From Cytidiella melzeri (lineage: Eukaryota > Basidiomycota > Agaricomycetes > Polyporales > Irpicaceae): DNA of 44,474 bases. Shown here in pieces: positions 1 through 10,338 of this stretch (its first letter is position 1; the number at the start of each line of letters is the position of its first letter). The notes below the pieces were generated by a model that worked only from the letters and a program-made list of their open reading frames with translations, searched no databases and was not told the origin of the DNA. The stretch lies in contig JABYQR010000355.1 of NCBI GenBank assembly GCA_022592445.1, positions 1-44,474 on the forward strand. Reading direction: 5' to 3'. A program made the translations under genes and the position numbers.

Positions 1-123
1 ACAGAAGGGTTATAGACGATTGGCGTAATCCTGCCGAAAGAAACAGAGTGGGTGAGGTTGGCAGCAGCAGAATTGAGAGGCCATTGCTTCTTGAAACAGT
101 TAAGGTTACACTCACCAGATAAG
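1..123 (-). mobile_element. Ty3/gypsy internal leader next to the 5' LTR (truncated by window edge)
   Basis: Read on the minus strand, this follows the gypsy LTR that ends at 124. About six bases inside the LTR a tRNA-primer-like TGG appears (TGGTGAGTGTAACC, about 105-118), as expected for a primer binding site. The tRNA is not identified. The rest of the 5' half of this element must lie off the left edge. No coding frame could be assigned in so short a piece. Confidence 0.55.
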
Positions 124-715
124 TGTTTACCTTGAGGGGGAGATAGAGATATAGAGAGTAAGAGGTGTGGTGAGCGAAGTACTGGAGAGTACAAGGTAGT
201 CCTTTATCAACAGAGTGGATAAGACTGAGGGGATATGCCCTCAGGAGTGCCTCTATATATACATGAAGGGGAGGACCCCAGGTACTACCCTAAGACCCCT
301 AATACCTGCATGAGTAAGCGAAGTAATCTACCTTACTAAGCATGCCCTATGCCCTAGTGGTGCCACTTCAATAATCAACCAATAGCAATTGTCCCCATGA
401 CCTGACCCCATGACCCAGTTCCAAGGCTAGACTTGTTCTAGCTTGTTCTAAGACAAGGCTAGACTTTTCCAGAAGGTTCTAAGAACTATGACATCATCTA
501 ATGGAATGTTGTATACTGTGACATCATAGTTCCAGCATGTTCCACAAGGTTCCAGAGAGTTCTATCATGTGATACACAGATCAGGAAAGGAGCGCATCAG
601 CGCATCAATTGATAAGGGCTGTAATAAGTGCCTAAATAGAAACTGGATAAGTGCCTACCCATAATACCATTGCCTTGTAAGGCAAGTCTTGTAGAAACAT
701 TGAAAATCTGTGACA
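124..715 (-). mobile_element. Ty3/gypsy LTR, family 1 copy A (592 bp, 5' LTR)
   Basis: On the minus strand it begins TGTCACAGATTTTC and ends GGTAAACA, the usual TG...CA ends. It matches the LTR at 6123-6789 over nearly its whole length in opposite orientation. Copy A has a short internal duplication (around 495-540, containing two ATGATGTCA copies) that copy B lacks. The five bases outside its start (716-720, minus strand CAACT) equal the five bases after the end of copy B (6790-6794). The two are therefore the 5' and 3' LTRs of a single insertion, now inverted relative to each other. Confidence 0.9.
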
Positions 716-3691
716 AGTTGGTTTTTCAACGTTTGGTTCTTTCTCCCCTTCAATTTGTGCCGTAGAGTCAACAAATTGCAAGTGACATTCAACTCTGACG
801 TGTTGTCCGAAGTAAACATAATGCCCTTTAGAATGTTCAGCAAAGCCTATTCAGACTCCCCTTTTTCCTTTGGGTGCTAGTTTATTAGTTTGATATTTGT
901 CGTATACAATGCACAGCTAACCAAAGACTTGAAGTCCATCAAGGTTAGCGTCTGTACCATATTGCTGAAAGTAAGGAGTTTTATATTTAAGCATAGTACG
1001 AGGAGAACAATTGTACACATACATTGCGTACAATGCAGTGTGCCACCATGGTCAATTTGGCAAAGATGCTGTATGCAGGTTTACTCTAATTAAGTTCATA
1101 ATAGTTTGATGCACACATTCAGCAACACCGTTTTTCTGAGGAGTATTGTGTACAGTAGGACGTAGTATAGTTCCTTGAGTTTCTAAGTGAGTAGTCATAG
1201 CTTTACTGGTAAAGACACCGTTGTTATCGGCTTGAAGTATCTTGAGGCAAATACCATATTGCGTCAACAGTTCAGTAGATAAAATGACCCATTGAGTATA
1301 GGCATCATCATTAGTAACTAGTGGTGCAAGTAATAACCATCTAGTAGCATTGTCAACAATAGTCAACCAGTATTTGTATTTACAAGTAATCAATGCTGTG
1401 GGTAGAGGCCCAAAGATGTTGATATAGAAGTGATCTCCGAAAGCTTCAGCTAACAATGAAGAACAAAGTTTGGGTACGGTATTGCAATGGATATTGTTAA
1501 GTATACAATCCTCGCACTGAGTTTCAGTATGGTCAGTTAAATGATCGGTAATAATTGAAAAAGTTTGAAGTAGTTTCTTGATCATGAAGTAATTGAGATG
1601 TCCGAGTTTTGTATGAAGTTCAAGTAAAGTAATGCCAGTTCTATGCACGCTTGCTAAAGAAGTCACTCGAGTTGATGATAGCGTGTATAAATCATTTGAT
1701 TTTCTAACTACAGCCACACAAGTCGAGTTTGAGTCGTATATAGTACAAAGTCCATGATAGAATGTAAACCGATAATCAGAGTCGAGTTTTCCAACGCTGA
1801 TTAAAGTAAAAGGTAGAGTTGAGTTGAAGTAGACGTTCTTCAGCAAGAGTTCAGTAGGCTTACCATTTTCCTGTTCCACTTCCAGTACCATGTTGCCAGC
1901 AAGTTTCAAAACTAGCTGTTCTGAGTCGGCAACAGTCAGTACAATAGTTGGTATGGAGTGGACGTTAAAAAGTAAGTCCCGATACGGCGTACAGTGAATA
2001 GTAGCGCCAGTATCAAGAATATGTGTTGACTCGTTGGTTGACGAAGTCGCATACAGTGGAAGTAGAGTAGGAAAAGTGGTAGTAGTAAGCGAAGTACTTA
2101 CGTGCATAGTGATGTCAGACTCAGAGAGAGCCGACACCCACTCGCTCTGGTTGCAACGAGTAGTAGTGCTCGACGGACCAGCGACAGCAGGAGTGGCAAC
2201 AACAGTGGCGGCGGCGGTTTTGCCCTTGGCACCAGCAGCAACAGACTTCCGAGTAATACCCTTCTTCTTCATTGCATCCTTGGACTTCTCTGTCCAGGGC
2301 GAAGGGCAAGTAGGTGTTGTATGGCCAGTCTTGTTACAGTTGTAACACTTCATCTTTGAAGTGTCACGAACGGACTCCTCCTTTGAGTAAGAAGCGGCAG
2401 CAGCACAAGCGGAGGAAGCGGCTTTTGCCGTACGTTTGACACGTTTGTCAACTGCTGGCAACACCGCAGAAGTACCACCGGCAGGCCTGTCACGAGGGAC
2501 GAGGGTCAACAAACCATTAGACCAAGAGCGGTCAAGTGGATGAGCAAGTTGCCAGCTATGGAAGTCACGGCAAAGCTCCACACTGAGAGATATGGGGCTG
2601 TAGTCGTATTTCTTGCCAACAGGAGTACGAGAACGTACATCAGCCTCGTAACTAGCGCAAGTATGCACATAGGCAGGGGGAATGATGCCGACAAGGGCGG
2701 GGTAGAAGATGTGAGGAGGGAATTTGACACCCTTGGAAAAAATCTTTGAGTATAGATTGTGTGCGTCACCGAGTAGTTTGTCCATTTTGTGGACAGGACG
2801 GCGGAGTGAAAAGAGTTGGAAGATTTTGTTTGTGTCCAACATAGTAGAAGTTGACTTGAAACACTTGGAGAGTTTCTCCATCAGTCTGTGAGGAGCGGTC
2901 TTGTTTAGATAGTTGGCCATGACGGAGTCCGCGATATGTCCAGCCAGGACATTGAAGACGGCCCGTTGGACCTCTTGAGGAATGGTAAGACCACCCCTAT
3001 AGCTGTAGAAGTTGACAATAGTTGACATTGCAGTATTGATGCGGAATTTCCACATTAGCCAGGTATTAGCACCAGTAAGTTTGCCAATGTCTGTGAAGGC
3101 TTTGTGAATGTCGCTAAGCGACATAGTATACTCCACATCGTGTTTTGGAGGGATGGCGAGGAGGGACGACACCACTCGCGCGGAGTCAGTAGGACCAGAT
3201 GGTGAGGGGGACGGTGCGCGATAGGCTTTGGGCAGTTTGCCCTGTTGCCTTTCATGCACCTTGTCGTCATTCATAGCATTGTCACTATTGTCTGACGGCG
3301 GCTTAGTAGGGTGACAACAGGCAAAATTGTTGCGGAGCGTCGCAAATGGAGTGCGTCAACATTCCGAGGGAGGTACTGAGACTTGACAAGAAACTGGGAT
3401 GCAAGCAGATGGTTGTTGGACGTTGTTTTGGGGAATAGGAACGTTTGAGGCGTTGTCAGCAGGTGCAGGACCTGGGCTACCAGCGCAAGAAGCAAAAGAC
3501 ATCGGAGAGTCTTGAGGAGTAGAAGCAGGAGGAGGAGTTGGAGTGGGAGTGAAGACAGGGGTACTCCTGTGAATACAAGGAGGACGGGTGGAAGGCCTGG
3601 AGGTAGTAGTACCTCGGTAGAAGTCAATTTGATGTTGTTTGCACGTAGAACGACAAGGTTGAGACTGATCAGCAAGATCAGAGCTCATCAA
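716..3691 (-). pseudogene. Ty1/copia Gag-protease-integrase, 5' half of a broken polyprotein
   Basis: One minus-strand frame runs from the ATG at 3691 to the gypsy insertion at 716, interrupted by four stop codons (near 3357, 1052, 919 and 866). The longest open piece is 1052-3274. In order it shows a Gag domain, a CCHC knuckle (CYNCNKTGHTTPTC), the protease motif ILDTGAT, a GAG-pre-integrase zinc region (HLNY...CEDC) and an integrase core with TIVDNAT, QADNNG and NGVAE as the D, D and E positions. Past the last long open piece the integrase C-terminus is still recognisable (NCSPRT, FAEHSKGHYVYFG). The matching RT-RNase H half is at 6790-8575 on the other strand. The stops mean it is dead. 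Protein family is clear; the start is inferred. Confidence 0.9.
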
Positions 3692-3743
3692 CTGGTGGAT
3701 AGTAAAAGTGGAAGGTAGTATGAGTTAGGTAGAGAGCTAATCC

Positions 3744-3756
3744 GGGGCTCATAACC
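3744..3756 (-). other. Primer binding site for an internal (half) initiator tRNA-Met
   Basis: Directly inside the copia LTR the minus strand reads GGTTATGAGCCCC. This is complementary to the anticodon stem-loop of eukaryotic initiator tRNA-Met (GGGCTCATAACCC, anticodon CAU) rather than to a tRNA 3' end. Copia-type elements are known to prime from an internally cleaved iMet tRNA. The same site recurs at 27712-27724 behind a different LTR family. Confidence 0.8.
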
Positions 3757-3927
3757 TGTTAGAAGGCTATGCTAGGAGAGTAGGACGTTGAGAGAGTAAG
3801 ACTGAGAGGGATCACACAGTGGGAGTTGGGAATCAAAAGTGTGTGTAGTTCATTGATCAAGTACGAAGTCTATATACAATAAGTTACGGCACTGATATTT
3901 TAAGTGTTTGAGTCATATAGTCAAACA
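3757..3927 (-). mobile_element. Ty1/copia 5' LTR (171 bp)
   Basis: Minus strand TGTTTGACTATATGAC...CTTCTAACA, exactly the same length as the 3' LTR at 8583-8753 and clearly homologous, but only about three quarters identical by eye. It sits inside a Tnp2-like transposase relic. The outer five bases (minus strand CTCAC) do not match those outside the 3' LTR (GACAG), so the target duplication is not preserved. Confidence 0.88.
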
Positions 3928-3931
3928 GTGA

Positions 3932-4968
3932 GTACATTACCCATCCCCACATCAAAGTGCCCTCCAGCTCGCCACCGCTATAACTGTTGTGTTTGAACTT
4001 CTTCATGAAGCCATTGTTTTGTTCCAGCGGCATGCACTACCATCCCAGTACAGGACCATAGCATAGTATGAACTCTGGATTGTGCTCCGAAAGATGGAAG
4101 TTAGGGGTGAGGTGACAGTGCATTCAAGCCCATGAACAACACACACGGCTATGACACTCAGCGCAGCGCATGATCTTGTTTGGCGTGATTGAGCAGCACG
4201 CATAAATCCGCACAGCTGTCGAGTGCTCTAAAACACAGTTGTAGTGGCGGAGATAGTTGCGGTCCATTGTGATATGCACGTTGGCTTCAAAATCTTCCGC
4301 TGTTGTTTCTGCTTGTTGGGAGATAGCCTCACATTGGTGGTTCTGCAGCATGCGCTCCTTCTGTGCCTCGGTCCTTGCTGCATTTGTATCTGCTCTGGGT
4401 CTTGGTGCGTCAGTATCTGGAATCAAACCATCTTTCCCCCATGCGCAGTAGAGCGCAACTGGTGTGATGCTTCCCATGCTGCAACACTCGTCCGCTTTGA
4501 GATTACCTTTGTTGACCTAGGCACAGTGAGTGACTTGCCCGTAGAACAAGGGTGTTCTGCATACCTTTCTTGGCACACAACCAATTGAGCCCGGCCATTC
4601 AATTGACAGTAGGAACTCATTGAATTTATCCAGCGGTTTATCACTGCATGATTGCACTGTAAGCATGCCACCGCCGAGTATGATTTGCCTGATGACATGG
4701 TGGATCTCGCCTTCATACATGAGATCAACAGCTAGCTATGAAAACAGATTGAAGTACCAAGGAAAGTTGAGTGGACAAACTCAAGAGGAGAATCACGGCT
4801 AGGTGACCACCCCGGTAACTGATCCAGCTCTGACCACCGCACACCACGTTTTTCAGAGATTTTATCCCGTGTGGCTGGATCAGCATCACGCGCAATAAAG
4901 GCATACTTGAGAAAACGCAGATTGTCCTGAGGCTCAAACTCTACAAAAGAACCATTTGCAGCGTGCAA
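3932..4968 (-). pseudogene. Degenerate Tnp2-like (CACTA-type) transposase relic
   Basis: Pieces of one protein occur in order on the minus strand in shifting frames. They are RDADPATRDKISEKRGVRWSEL (about 4840-4920), a HHVIRQIILGGGM...KPLDKFNEFLLSIEWPGSIG block (4517-4720), a block ending HSRVCCSWA (4124-4477), and MKKFKHNSYSGGELEGTLM just before the copia LTR (about 3940-4010). The order and motifs resemble the large Tnp2-like transposases common in Agaricomycetes. Frame changes and stops make it non-functional. The copia LTR interrupts it directly after GGELEGTLM. Family assignment rests on remembered motifs, not on a search. Confidence 0.6.
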
Positions 4969-5051
4969 CGTCAGAGCCGCAGTGGAATCTAAATAACCTA
5001 CTCACTAGAGGGGGTGAAGCAGTCTGGATGGGTGAGAGATGCAAACAACTG

Positions 5052-5211
5052 TGACATGGATAGTCCAACAGAGACCGGATTTTTCCAACATTGTCACAAG
5101 TTTACAGCATTAGGCGCCTATCTAGAGCGCTTATTTTCCGGCTAGGACTGTTACCGGACCTAATCCTAACCCAGATCACGTGACATCCTGCCTTATTTAT
5201 CAATAGTCCAG
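5052..5211 (+). mobile_element. Truncated LTR, family 2 (first ~160 bp only)
   Basis: Begins TGACATGGATAGTCCAAC and follows the solo LTRs at 35131-35908 and (inverted) 10339-11103 until about 5211, where homology stops abruptly and gypsy pol sequence begins. It therefore marks a breakpoint between the minus-oriented left half of this block and the plus-oriented right half. Confidence 0.8.
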
Positions 5212-5220
5212 AGACCACCA

Positions 5221-5886
5221 AGCCACAGTACTAAGCACTTGCCTTTTTACTTCAAATACGGCAGACACCCTAGAGCTGGTCCAACGCTTACTAAGGACCT
5301 GAAAAGGTCTGACATGAATGACATCATGTGGAACCGCATGCAAGCTCAAGAGCATGCTAAAGCGGTGTTACAACTTGCGGCTGAACGCATGAAGTGGTAC
5401 TATGACAAGCACGTCCAGAAGGTCCCCTTCAACGAAGGCGATCAGGTCATGTTGGACCTGAGAGACTACCAAAAATCTAGACATAAGCTGTCAGCCAAGT
5501 ACTACGGCCCATTCAAGATTGCTGAAAAGCTTTCGCCAGTCACATTCAGACTGGAATGGCCCAAACGTTCGCAAAGGATACATCCTGTATTCCATGCAAG
5601 CAAGTTGGTACCGTACAACGAACCTGAATTCGAAGGCCAAAAGCTGGAGATGCCTCCGCCAGATATCATTGACGGAGAAGAAGAATACAAAGTTGAGAAG
5701 ATTTTCAAGTCAAGACGTACAGGTTGTGCCAAAAAGCTTCAGTATTACATACGCTGGAAAGGCTACGGACCGAACAATGACACGTGGGAACCTGTAGAAA
5801 ACATCACACACGCTCAAGAAGCAATCAAGAAATTCTACGACAATCATCCCCGAGCTATCCGCTCAGCTACAATCTACTGTGTATAA
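5221..5886 (+). pseudogene. Ty3/gypsy Pol C-terminus: integrase tail with chromodomain
   Basis: About 220 residues of a chromovirus-type integrase C-terminus. It begins in the conserved region before PFYFKYGRHPR, continues through the GPFKI...HPVFHASKLVPY module, and ends with a chromodomain (YIRWKGYGPNNDTWEPVEN). The chromodomain is thought to guide insertion to chromatin. No start codon belongs here. The upstream Pol (protease, RT, RNase H, catalytic integrase) is absent and is probably carried on the inverted left half beyond position 1. A 3' untranslated stretch leads to the polypurine tract and 3' LTR of the same element. Confidence 0.92.
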
Positions 5887-6122
5887 GTTACAAACAACAC
5901 ACCAAGGATCATCCACAATCCAATGACGCAACTGAGGAGGGTACGAACTAGACTACCATCAGCCAATAAGGTGTGAACCCCGTCAGGGGCGTTGGTAGAA
6001 GCCGCTAGAGTCACTCGGAACTGCTTAGGCACCCTCTTGACAATGGTGAAAAAGTGGACTCAATGACCAAGGTGTTTGTTCAAAACTCTTTGCACGGAGT
6101 TCAAAGCAAGAAGGGGGGGTAA
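5887..6122 (+). other. Gypsy 3' untranslated region and polypurine tract
   Basis: Non-coding stretch after the Pol stop. It ends in a purine run (AGCAAGAAGGGGGGG, about 6105-6119) directly before the LTR at 6123, the expected plus-strand primer of an LTR retrotransposon. Confidence 0.8.
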
Positions 6123-6789
6123 TGTCACAGATTTTCAATGTTTCTACAAGACTTGCCTTACCAGGCAACGGTATTATTGGGAATATTTAAGCACTTGTCA
6201 AGCGCTTATCCAGCGCTTATTTGGCATCTATTTAGGCACTTATCCAGCACTTATCTGGCACTTATCTGGCACTTATTCCGGCGCTTATTCTCAGTGCCTA
6301 TCAATTGATGTGCTGATGCGCCTCCTGTCTCTGATGGGCTGATGCGCTCCTTTCCTTATCTATGTATCACATGATAGAACTCTCTGGAACCTTGTGGAAC
6401 ATGCTGGAACTATGATGTCATAGTTCTTAGAACCTTCTGGAAAAGTCTAGCCTTGTCTTAGAACAAGCTAGAACAAGTCTAGCCTTGGAGCTGGGTCATG
6501 GGGTCAGGTCATGGGGACAATTGCTATTGGTTGATTATTGAAGTGGCACCACTAGGGCATAGGGCATGCTTAGTAAGGTAGATTACTTCGCTTACTCATG
6601 TAGGTATTAGGGGTCTTAGGGTAGTACCTGGGGTCCTCCCCTTCATGTATATATAGAGGTACTCCTGAGGGCATATCCCCTCAGTCTTATCCACTGTGTT
6701 GATCAAGGACTACTTTGTACTCCCCAGTACTCACTCTCACCAACACTCTACTCTCTATCTCTCTATCTCCCCCTCAAGTTACTGTTACA
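6123..6789 (+). mobile_element. Ty3/gypsy LTR, family 1 copy B (667 bp, 3' LTR)
   Basis: Begins TGTCACAGATTTTC and ends TACTGTTACA. It is followed by CAACT (6790-6794), the same five bases that precede copy A on the minus strand. It differs from copy A mainly by an expanded CTTATC-type tandem repeat near its start and by lacking a short duplication in copy A. A TATA-like element (ATGTATATATAGAGG, about 6644-6658) is suitably placed for the U3 promoter. Confidence 0.9.
6192..6292 (+). repeat. Short tandem repeat inside gypsy LTR copy B
   Basis: About eight imperfect copies of a 10-14 base unit of the form CCAGCACTTAT / CTGGCACTTAT. Copy A of the same LTR has only two or three, so the array changed length after insertion. 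Confidence 0.8.
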
Positions 6790-8575
6790 CAACTAAAGAA
6801 ACACAATTTGAGCTCAAGGATAATCCTCACATTGAACCTATGGAAATCAACGAGCCTGAGCCCACTGTTCCAGGGCATTCCACTAGGACTCCTCAACTAT
6901 CACGTAAAGCTCGTGGTCCAAACTACGATGAAGTGGAAACTAATATAGCTTTCTGCTTAACTGAGTTTAATGCATACTATGCTTAGGACGTTGGTGATCC
7001 TGTCACTTTCAAAGATGTACTTAATCATCCTCTCAAGGACAACTGGTTCAAGTCCATGAAACTTGAGGTTGATACACTAGAACAACTCGGCACTTGGGAA
7101 TACTGTATCCGGCCACCAAATGCAACCATTACTGGCTCACGCTTTGTCTACAAAACCAAGTACGGACATGGTAAGGTTACTAAACTCAAGTCAAGACTAG
7201 TGGTGCAAGGATACTCCCAACACAATGGTATTGACTACTACGCAAATGACTTGTTTGCTCCAGTTGCACGTATGAGTTCTATGCGACTCATACTTACACT
7301 AGCGGCTTCACTACACCTTGTGATTAACCAGCACGATGTTAAGTCTGCCTAATTATACAGTAAGATCAACAATGATAAGGATCTTTATCTTTGTCCGCCG
7401 CCTGGCGGTCTACTGCCCAACTTGCCTAAGGGCTGGGTACTTAAACTAAGCAAAACTATCTACGGCCTTGAAAAAGCTGGGTGTCGCTGGTACAAGGTCT
7501 ATGCAATATACTTTTCCGACTTGGACTTCAGTGTTCAGACTACAACAATGCTGTCTTCTATCTATACAAGGGAGAAAAACTCATACTTATACTCGCAGTT
7601 CATGTTGATGACATTACTTTGTGCACTATCACTAAAGTTGGGGCTGAACAATTTGAGATAGCACTAAGGCAACATGTTGAAGTAACTAACGGTGGTTCTA
7701 TACACTGCATGCTTGGCATGGAAATTCAATACAATCAAGCCTCTGGTACTATTAAACTTTGTCAATGCAATTATATTCAAACCATACTCAAACAAACCAA
7801 CTTTGACCACGACAATACATGCTGTACACCTATGATACATGAGCACAACTTAGCCCCTCATGACTCAAAAGAACCTTGTCAGGATGCTGACGCTATTACA
7901 CATTACATGTCTCTAGTTGGTGGCTTAAACTATGTTGCTGACTGTACTCAACCGGATATTACATACTGCACTGGTCAACTAGCATGTTACGTAGCTGACC
8001 CTTCTAAGGAACACTGTGCTGCAGCTAAACAGTGTTACCTATACTTGAAGGGAATGTGCGATTACTGGCTTGTCCTAGGAAATCAAGCTGCTACTACTGA
8101 TACTTCACTTGTTGGATACGCTGATTCTGATGGTATGACTACATACGGCAATAAACCAATTATAAGCTACACCTTCACATACAATGACTTGCATATCTCT
8201 TGGTCAAGTAAGCGCGGTTCAATTGTAACACTATTGGTCACCAAAGCCGAACTATATGCCTTAGCGCATGCGTCAACTGAGGCTATATATTTGAAGGCCC
8301 TCATTGACGAATTACTTAACTTTACTATGGATCCTGTCCAAATGTATACTGACAGTGCATCAAGTATTGCCATTGTTGGCTCACCCGAAGAGCAACACTT
8401 GCAACAAACTAAGCACTCCAAAATTTGTAAGAATTTCATCGGCGATTGTGTACTCAAGAACTATATAATTACTCATCGCATATCTTCTAACGATCAACGT
8501 GCTGATACACTTACTAAAGCACTACCTCCCGAAAAACTCAAGCACTTCACTGATCTACTTCATATTTGTGCTTGA
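6790..8575 (+). pseudogene. Ty1/copia reverse transcriptase-RNase H, 3' half of the broken polyprotein
   Basis: Starts at the CAACT duplication and carries the second half of the element at 716-3691. The frame contains the RT region (VYKTKYGHGKVTKLKSRLV, LVINQHDVKSA, LSKTIYGLEKAGCRWY), the active-site motif HVDD, and the RNase H part (GYADSDGMT, SWSSKRGS, YTDSASSIAI, ADTLTKALP). There are stops near 6985 and 7350 and a frameshift near 7530. The last open piece ends at 8575, eight bases before the 3' LTR, with a purine tract GAAGGGGAG between. Codons on either side of the gypsy insertion rejoin in frame if one CAACT is removed, so both halves came from one element. Confidence 0.92.
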
Positions 8576-8582
8576 AGGGGAG

Positions 8583-8753
8583 TGTTCAACTATATTACTT
8601 AGATGCTTAACGTATTAGCGCCGTAGCTTATTGTATATAAGCTTTGTACTTGATCAATGAATGATATGCACTTTGATCCCCAACTCTCTTGTGTGATCTC
8701 TCTCTCAGTCTTAGTCTCTCATTGTTCTACTCTACTCACATAGCGTTCTAACA
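8583..8753 (+). mobile_element. Ty1/copia 3' LTR (171 bp)
   Basis: TGTTCAACTATATTAC...GCGTTCTAACA, same length and layout as 3757-3927. It follows the RNase H stop and the purine tract GAAGGGGAG. The sequence beyond it belongs to another dispersed repeat (see 8754-9218), not to the Tnp2 relic that flanks the 5' LTR. Confidence 0.9.
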
Positions 8754-9218
8754 GACAGTGCTGATGCAACAGAAAAATTTGCATTACTCCAGACAGGACA
8801 TAGGGGTTGGAGATGTCTGAAATCAGCTCCTGTCTGTAAGACATGTGCTACTGAGCTCAAATGGTCAAAGGCTGCATTGTTTAAATGCTGATCATCACCA
8901 AGTGCATTTTGTACAGTCTATTAGTTCCCTGTGTTGGGGTAAGTGCCTCTCTGGTTCCAAGCCCACTATGCAAAGTTATCTGGATTATACTTTGGGGTGA
9001 TCCACAGGATGTAGCCACTGCTTGTCTTCTTGCATTGCCCGCACCTGCTTGTAATTCCCATACTCCCAACTTATGGTCCATGTGTTCTGTTGATGTCCAA
9101 GCTGTCTCATCATTGCAGGCTGTGTTTGACAAAGCCACTGGTCATAGCTACTTCTCATTGCAGTGCAAGCATGAAACTTAAGTCACAGAATTTATATTTT
9201 AGTGATATGGAATGTTTG
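8754..9218. repeat. Dispersed repeat, no gene
   Basis: The first ~130 bases (from GTGCTGATGCAACA) recur in the same orientation with many differences at about 32488-32620. Short open frames exist but none resembles a protein. Confidence 0.55.
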
Positions 9219-9228
9219 TGCAGCTGGT

Positions 9229-9508
9229 ACTTGACGTTAATCTCCCACCCAATTGTCAGCACTAATCAGACTCCGCTAGGCACGGGCTGATGGCGGCAAA
9301 CCGAGAGCTTGGCGGGGGACTTAGATGATTTTCAAAGTGCAGCGAGCCCGTCAATAGGTGTACAATAGGTTCCGCAGAAATACATAGGATAACAAAGAGT
9401 ACATTTTGAGTCTATAGAACTGATGCCTTGAGATACATAGGATAACAAAGAGTACATTTTGAGTCTATAGAACTGATGCCGCAGACTAAGGCTGTGTAGA
9501 GGGCTGTT
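9229..9508 (+). repeat. Left terminal inverted repeat of the MULE-like element
   Basis: Matches the reverse complement of 13289-13515 with only a few substitutions, plus one 53-base tandem duplication (9380-9480) that is absent from the right copy. Similarity ends after GAGGGCTGTT on both sides. Confidence 0.85.
9380..9480 (+). repeat. 53-bp tandem duplication within the left inverted repeat
   Basis: The unit beginning ATACATAGGATAACAAAGAG occurs at 9380 and 9433; the right inverted repeat has it once. Confidence 0.88.
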
Positions 9509-9514
9509 GTCATT

Positions 9515-10030
9515 ACTTGACGTTAATCTCCCACCCAATTGTCAGCACTAATCAAACTCCGCTAGGCGCGGGCTGATGGCGGCAAACCGAGAGCTTGGCG
9601 GGGGACTTAGCTAATTTCAAGCTCCTCAACAGCTAGTCACATAGTAATCATAGGCAATTACATGGGACAATAAATATGATTGAAGGGTACATATTTCAGT
9701 ATATAAGAGAGTACATATTTTAGTATATCAGACTGTTACATAGTGTACAAAACCTTGCTGATGGCATTGTGAATCTTCCAATTCCCCCTTTCTAGTACAG
9801 CTCTATTCATGCCTCTGTCAGGCTCTTTGTTTTTTCTGTTTGCACTGCAGTGCTCACATACTCACACATGTGTCACAGTGTATCATGGTTACTTAGATTG
9901 TGTTTGGAACAGCTGCCCTTTCCACTTTCCGGTAAAGCTCTATGTATATCTTTGCCATGCTATGCTTCTGTTTCCTTGGTTTTCTCAACTTACGCAGGTT
10001 TTGTCTTCTGTTTATACTGCTTACATACTC
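9515..10030 (+). repeat. Dispersed repeat sharing the 95-bp MULE-like end module (copy 1)
   Basis: The first ~95 bases repeat the terminal module of the element at 9229 (ACTTGACGTTAATC to GGGGGACTTAG). The following ~420 bases are different and instead match 39511-39915. Inside are two loosely repeated blocks around a GCTCTATT...CCTCTG motif. It starts six bases after the left inverted repeat ends. No opposite end with the same module was found for this copy. Confidence 0.75.
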
Positions 10031-10338
10031 ATATGTTGTTCTCCAAAGTTTTTTGCTCTGCTTTCCAACCCGCCGTCTTCATTGTTCCATCTCATGCATT
10101 CTGCAATCCGTTTGATTCCTTCAGTTTCTCTTATCCATTTAGTTATCTGTCTATGTCATATTCTATCTTTGTATGTTCCTCCCTGTCATGAACACAACCA
10201 AACTCTAGGAAAAGCGAGCAAGTGATGACAGGGAGGGAGGAACAATGAGCAAACTCGCGTGGACAATGACAACAGGGGAATGATGATGATGAAAGGGGGA
10301 GAGACGACAATGAGGGAGCAGCTGACAATGTGCTAAAG

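Noticed and set aside
3744..3756. tRNA-Met anticodon-like sequence GGGGCTCATAACC, also at 27712
   Set aside because: No acceptor stem, D arm or T arm around it; the position directly inside an LTR identifies it as a primer binding site.
3757..8753. Two independent copia insertions instead of one broken element
   Set aside because: Identical CAACT junctions, complementary coding halves and equal 171-bp LTRs make one element far more likely, although the outer flanks do not match.
9229..9325. Helitron terminus
   Set aside because: The module ends near CTTAG and has palindromic words, but it occurs as an inverted pair with a 9-bp target duplication, which Helitrons do not make.
9809..10225. 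138-codon plus-strand open frame
   Set aside because: Lies across a dispersed repeat and the start of a solo LTR; composition is low-complexity and no motif is seen.
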